Part shown: piece after piece, positions 62,341 through 64,000 of the stretch
How positions within the stretch are numbered: position 1 is the stretch's first letter
Layout of the letters: every line of letters begins with the position of its first letter
Assembly: GCA_022821085.1 (NCBI GenBank)
Contig: JAJEEG010000006.1
Location: 1,819,330 to 1,883,329 of the forward strand
Reading direction: 5' to 3'
DNA length: 64,000 nt
Source: Candidatus Latescibacterota bacterium
GTDB lineage: Bacteria; JAAXHH01
Position numbers and translations under genes: made by a program
Notes under the pieces: generated by a model
The model's database searches: none
What the model saw: only the letters and a program-made list of their open reading frames with translations
Told to the model about the DNA's origin: nothing

Positions 62341-63507
62341 ATGGACATGTCACTCAAATACGGAATCAATCCCCATCAACATCCCGCCAGGGTGACCCTG
62401 CCGCCCGAATCGCCGCTGCGCGTCCTGAACGGAACACCGGGCTACGTCAATATCATCGACGCCATGGGCGCATGGCAGTTGGCACGGGAATTGAAACAGG
62501 CTACCGGGGCAGCCGGAGCGGCGTCCTTCAAGCACGCCAGTCCGGCCGGAGCGGCGATCGCCGCCGACCTCGGTGAAACATACCTGGCCTCGCAGTTCCT
62601 GGCCGCGAAGTCGTACTCACCCGGCGCTGCCGCCTACATTCGTGCCCGCGGTGGCGACCGCATGTGCTCCTTCGGGGACGCGGCGGCCGTGAGCGAGGTG
62701 GTGGACCGGTCCCTGGCCAACGTGCTCAGGCGGGAAGTGTCGGACCTGATCATCGCGCCGGGTTACGAACCTGACGCGCTGGATATCCTCAAAGCGAAGA
62801 AGGGCGGCGGGTACCTCGTCCTGGAGATCGATCCGGACTTCGAACCGCCCGAGGTCGAGCAGAGAACAATGTTCGGCCTTCAGCTGGAACAACCCCGCAA
62901 CGACGCTGCCATCACGCGGCAGACCTTTTCCAACATCGTCACGGACAAACGGGACGTACCGGATTCCGCGCTCGACACCCTCGTCGTGGCGACGATCGCC
63001 CTCAAGTACACCCAGTCCAATTCCGTCTGCGTGGCTTTTGACGGCCAGGTGATCGGCATGGGCGCCGGCCAGCAGTCCCGCATCCACTGCACCCGGCTGG
63101 CCTGCGACAAGGCCGACAAGTGGTTGCTGCAACAGCATCCCCGGACGCTCGACCTCCCGTTCCGCGAAGGGCTCAAGCGCACCGAGAAGACCAACATCGT
63201 CGACCAGTACTTCCTGTGGGATCAGCTCTCCAACACGGAAGAGGCCCGCATGCTGGGCGACCTCGAAGGACGCCCCGCATCGATCTCGCCGGAAGAACGG
63301 CGGGATTATATCGCCCGATTCGACGGGATCTGCCTTACTTCGGACGCCTACATCCCCTTCCGCGACAATATCGACCGGGCCGCCCGAAGCAACGTACGGT
63401 ACCTGGCACAGACGGGCGGGTCAACGGCGGACAAAGGCGTAACGGAAGCGGCCGACGAATACGGCATGGTCATGGCCCATACCGGCATTCGGTTGTTTCT
63501 ACACTAG
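62341..63507 (+). CDS. stand-alone AICAR-transformylase-type protein (PurH C-terminal domain family)
   Basis: 388 residues from the ATG at 62341 (MDMSLKYGINPHQHPA); no ribosome site is seen and 62347 or an upstream ATG at 62317 are possible. The N-terminal KYGINPHQ and the catalytic Lys-His in AASFKHASPAGAA identify the AICAR formyltransferase fold, with SNSVCVAFDGQVIGMGAGQQSRIHCTRLACDKA. The IMP cyclohydrolase (MGS) domain of PurH is absent, so this would perform only formyl transfer from 10-formyl-THF to AICAR; a separate cyclohydrolase would be needed. The region 62178-62340 before it has no convincing gene. Confidence 0.85.
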   Translation: MDMSLKYGINPHQHPARVTLPPESPLRVLNGTPGYVNIIDAMGAWQLARELKQATGAAGAASFKHASPAGAAIAADLGETYLASQFLAAKSYSPGAAAYIRARGGDRMCSFGDAAAVSEVVDRSLANVLRREVSDLIIAPGYEPDALDILKAKKGGGYLVLEIDPDFEPPEVEQRTMFGLQLEQPRNDAAITRQTFSNIVTDKRDVPDSALDTLVVATIALKYTQSNSVCVAFDGQVIGMGAGQQSRIHCTRLACDKADKWLLQQHPRTLDLPFREGLKRTEKTNIVDQYFLWDQLSNTEEARMLGDLEGRPASISPEERRDYIARFDGICLTSDAYIPFRDNIDRAARSNVRYLAQTGGSTADKGVTEAADEYGMVMAHTGIRLFLH

Positions 63508-63528
63508 CATGGTCGCCGATCGTTCCCG

Positions 63529-64000
63529 CTACACGGTTTCCGCGATTATCGCTTTCATCCGTTCCGGGTAGTTTGTCAGGATTCCGTCCACGCCCATCCC
63601 GATGTATGTCCGCATGTCTTCGGGAGTATCCGCGTAGAATACATGAACACCCAGTCCGGATCCGTGCGCCAGCTGAACAAAATCCGGCGTGGTCATGTCC
63701 CGTCCGGGCTGCGTCGTCCGAAGCCCCAATTCCTCTGATGACCGAATGTAATCCTCGGGGGAGCGGTTGTTCGGAAAGATCCGGCAAGCTATTCCAGGGT
63801 CGATCTCGGCGAATATCCCCACGCTGTCATCGTTGCAGGCCAGAATGGAATCGTCGATCATGCGGAACGCGCGCAGCGCTTTCACCACCTTGCGTTCATA
63901 TTCGCCATCGGGGTTTCCACCCTCTTTGAGGTGTACATTGAGCCTCACTTTACCCCGAACGAGATCCAGCGCTTCCTCCCAGGTCGGCACGCGTTCACCC
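63529..64000 (-). CDS. glycerophosphodiester phosphodiesterase family protein, 5' end outside window
   Basis: About 156 residues of the C-terminal part, running off the right edge (the frame stays open to base 64000). Features of GDPD TIM barrels: GERVPTWEEALDLVRGKVRLNVHLKEGG with the Asn-x-His replacing the usual Glu-x-Lys, an internal ILACNDDSVGIFAEIDPGI, and the C-terminal GLGVHVFYADTPEDMRTYIGMGVDGILTNYPERM, where the last part (GVDGILTNYP) is diagnostic. It hydrolyses glycerophosphodiesters or a related phosphodiester. It is convergent with the AICAR-transformylase gene. The catalytic His pair would lie upstream. Confidence 0.85.
   Translation of the reverse strand, partial: GERVPTWEEALDLVRGKVRLNVHLKEGGNPDGEYERKVVKALRAFRMIDDSILACNDDSVGIFAEIDPGIACRIFPNNRSPEDYIRSSEELGLRTTQPGRDMTTPDFVQLAHGSGLGVHVFYADTPEDMRTYIGMGVDGILTNYPERMKAIIAETV

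Noticed and set aside
62171-62395. 74-residue frame between the ATPase and the AICAR-transformylase gene
   Set aside because: It overlaps both neighbours and has low-complexity basic composition without a start signal.

Overview
This is a 64 kb chromosomal segment of high G+C (roughly 60-65% by eye), densely coding, with many TTG/GTG starts, 1-4 bp gene overlaps and GGAG-type ribosome sites. Tandem TonB-dependent receptors imply a Gram-negative envelope. The large set of phytanoyl-CoA-dioxygenase-like (PhyH) enzymes, with mandelate-racemase, creatininase, Gfo/Idh and sugar-isomerase genes plus a selenocysteine system, recalls uncultivated Latescibacterota/Poribacteria-type bacteria. That assignment is an inference, with no 16S gene or strong taxonomic marker to confirm it. 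I saw no phage, IS element, rRNA or CRISPR array.

Layout. 0-12.5 kb: HupE/UreJ-like membrane protein, tatA, glycerate 2-kinase, a PhyH enzyme, a large FAD/Fe-S D-2-hydroxyacid-type dehydrogenase, DUF1028 protein, MFS exporter, bacilliredoxin, FAD oxidoreductase and mutY. 12.6-25.3 kb: recA with a palindromic operator candidate, a TPR lipoprotein, an unknown protein coupled to a BesD-like Fe/2OG enzyme, a Na+/amino-acid symporter and two tandem TonB-dependent receptors. 25.3-30.1 kb: tatC with a long acidic tail, a nucleotidyltransferase, selB and tRNA-Sec. 30.1-40.6 kb: a one-protein two-component system (histidine kinase + receiver + OmpR-type winged helix) followed by a lone cytochrome-oxidase-III-like gene, then sugar isomerase, NUDIX, PhyH, accA, amidohydrolase, and a Gfo/Idh plus sarcosine-oxidase-like pair. 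40.8-46.5 kb: a six-gene operon PhyH / mandelate-racemase-like / PhyH / PhyH / PhyH / creatininase. 46.5-52.9 kb: SDR, selA and AmpD-like amidase (one minus-strand unit), then a fused 2-oxoacid (indolepyruvate-type) ferredoxin oxidoreductase behind a near-consensus promoter. 53-64 kb: two Tat-exported HisC-like aminotransferases, a glycosyltransferase, leuS, a PhyH-HEAT fusion, a DUF4143 ATPase, a stand-alone AICAR-transformylase-type protein and a partial glycerophosphodiester phosphodiesterase.

How the genes fit together. selA, selB and tRNA-Sec supply most of a selenocysteine pathway, although selD is not here and I found no selenoprotein gene. tatA and tatC could serve the two twin-arginine aminotransferases. 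The PhyH-rich operon and nearby sugar-acid, amine and oxidoreductase genes look like catabolism of an unknown oxidised or substituted small molecule. Eight Fe/2OG-type enzymes occur in the window. Five keep the H-x-D iron-binding motif; three have H-x-G or H-x-A at the same spacing, the substitution that defines Fe/2OG halogenases. That is the most surprising signal here, together with the HK-REC-wHTH fusion preceded by a direct repeat, the PhyH-HEAT fusion, and 9-bp minisatellites expanded in frame in unrelated genes.
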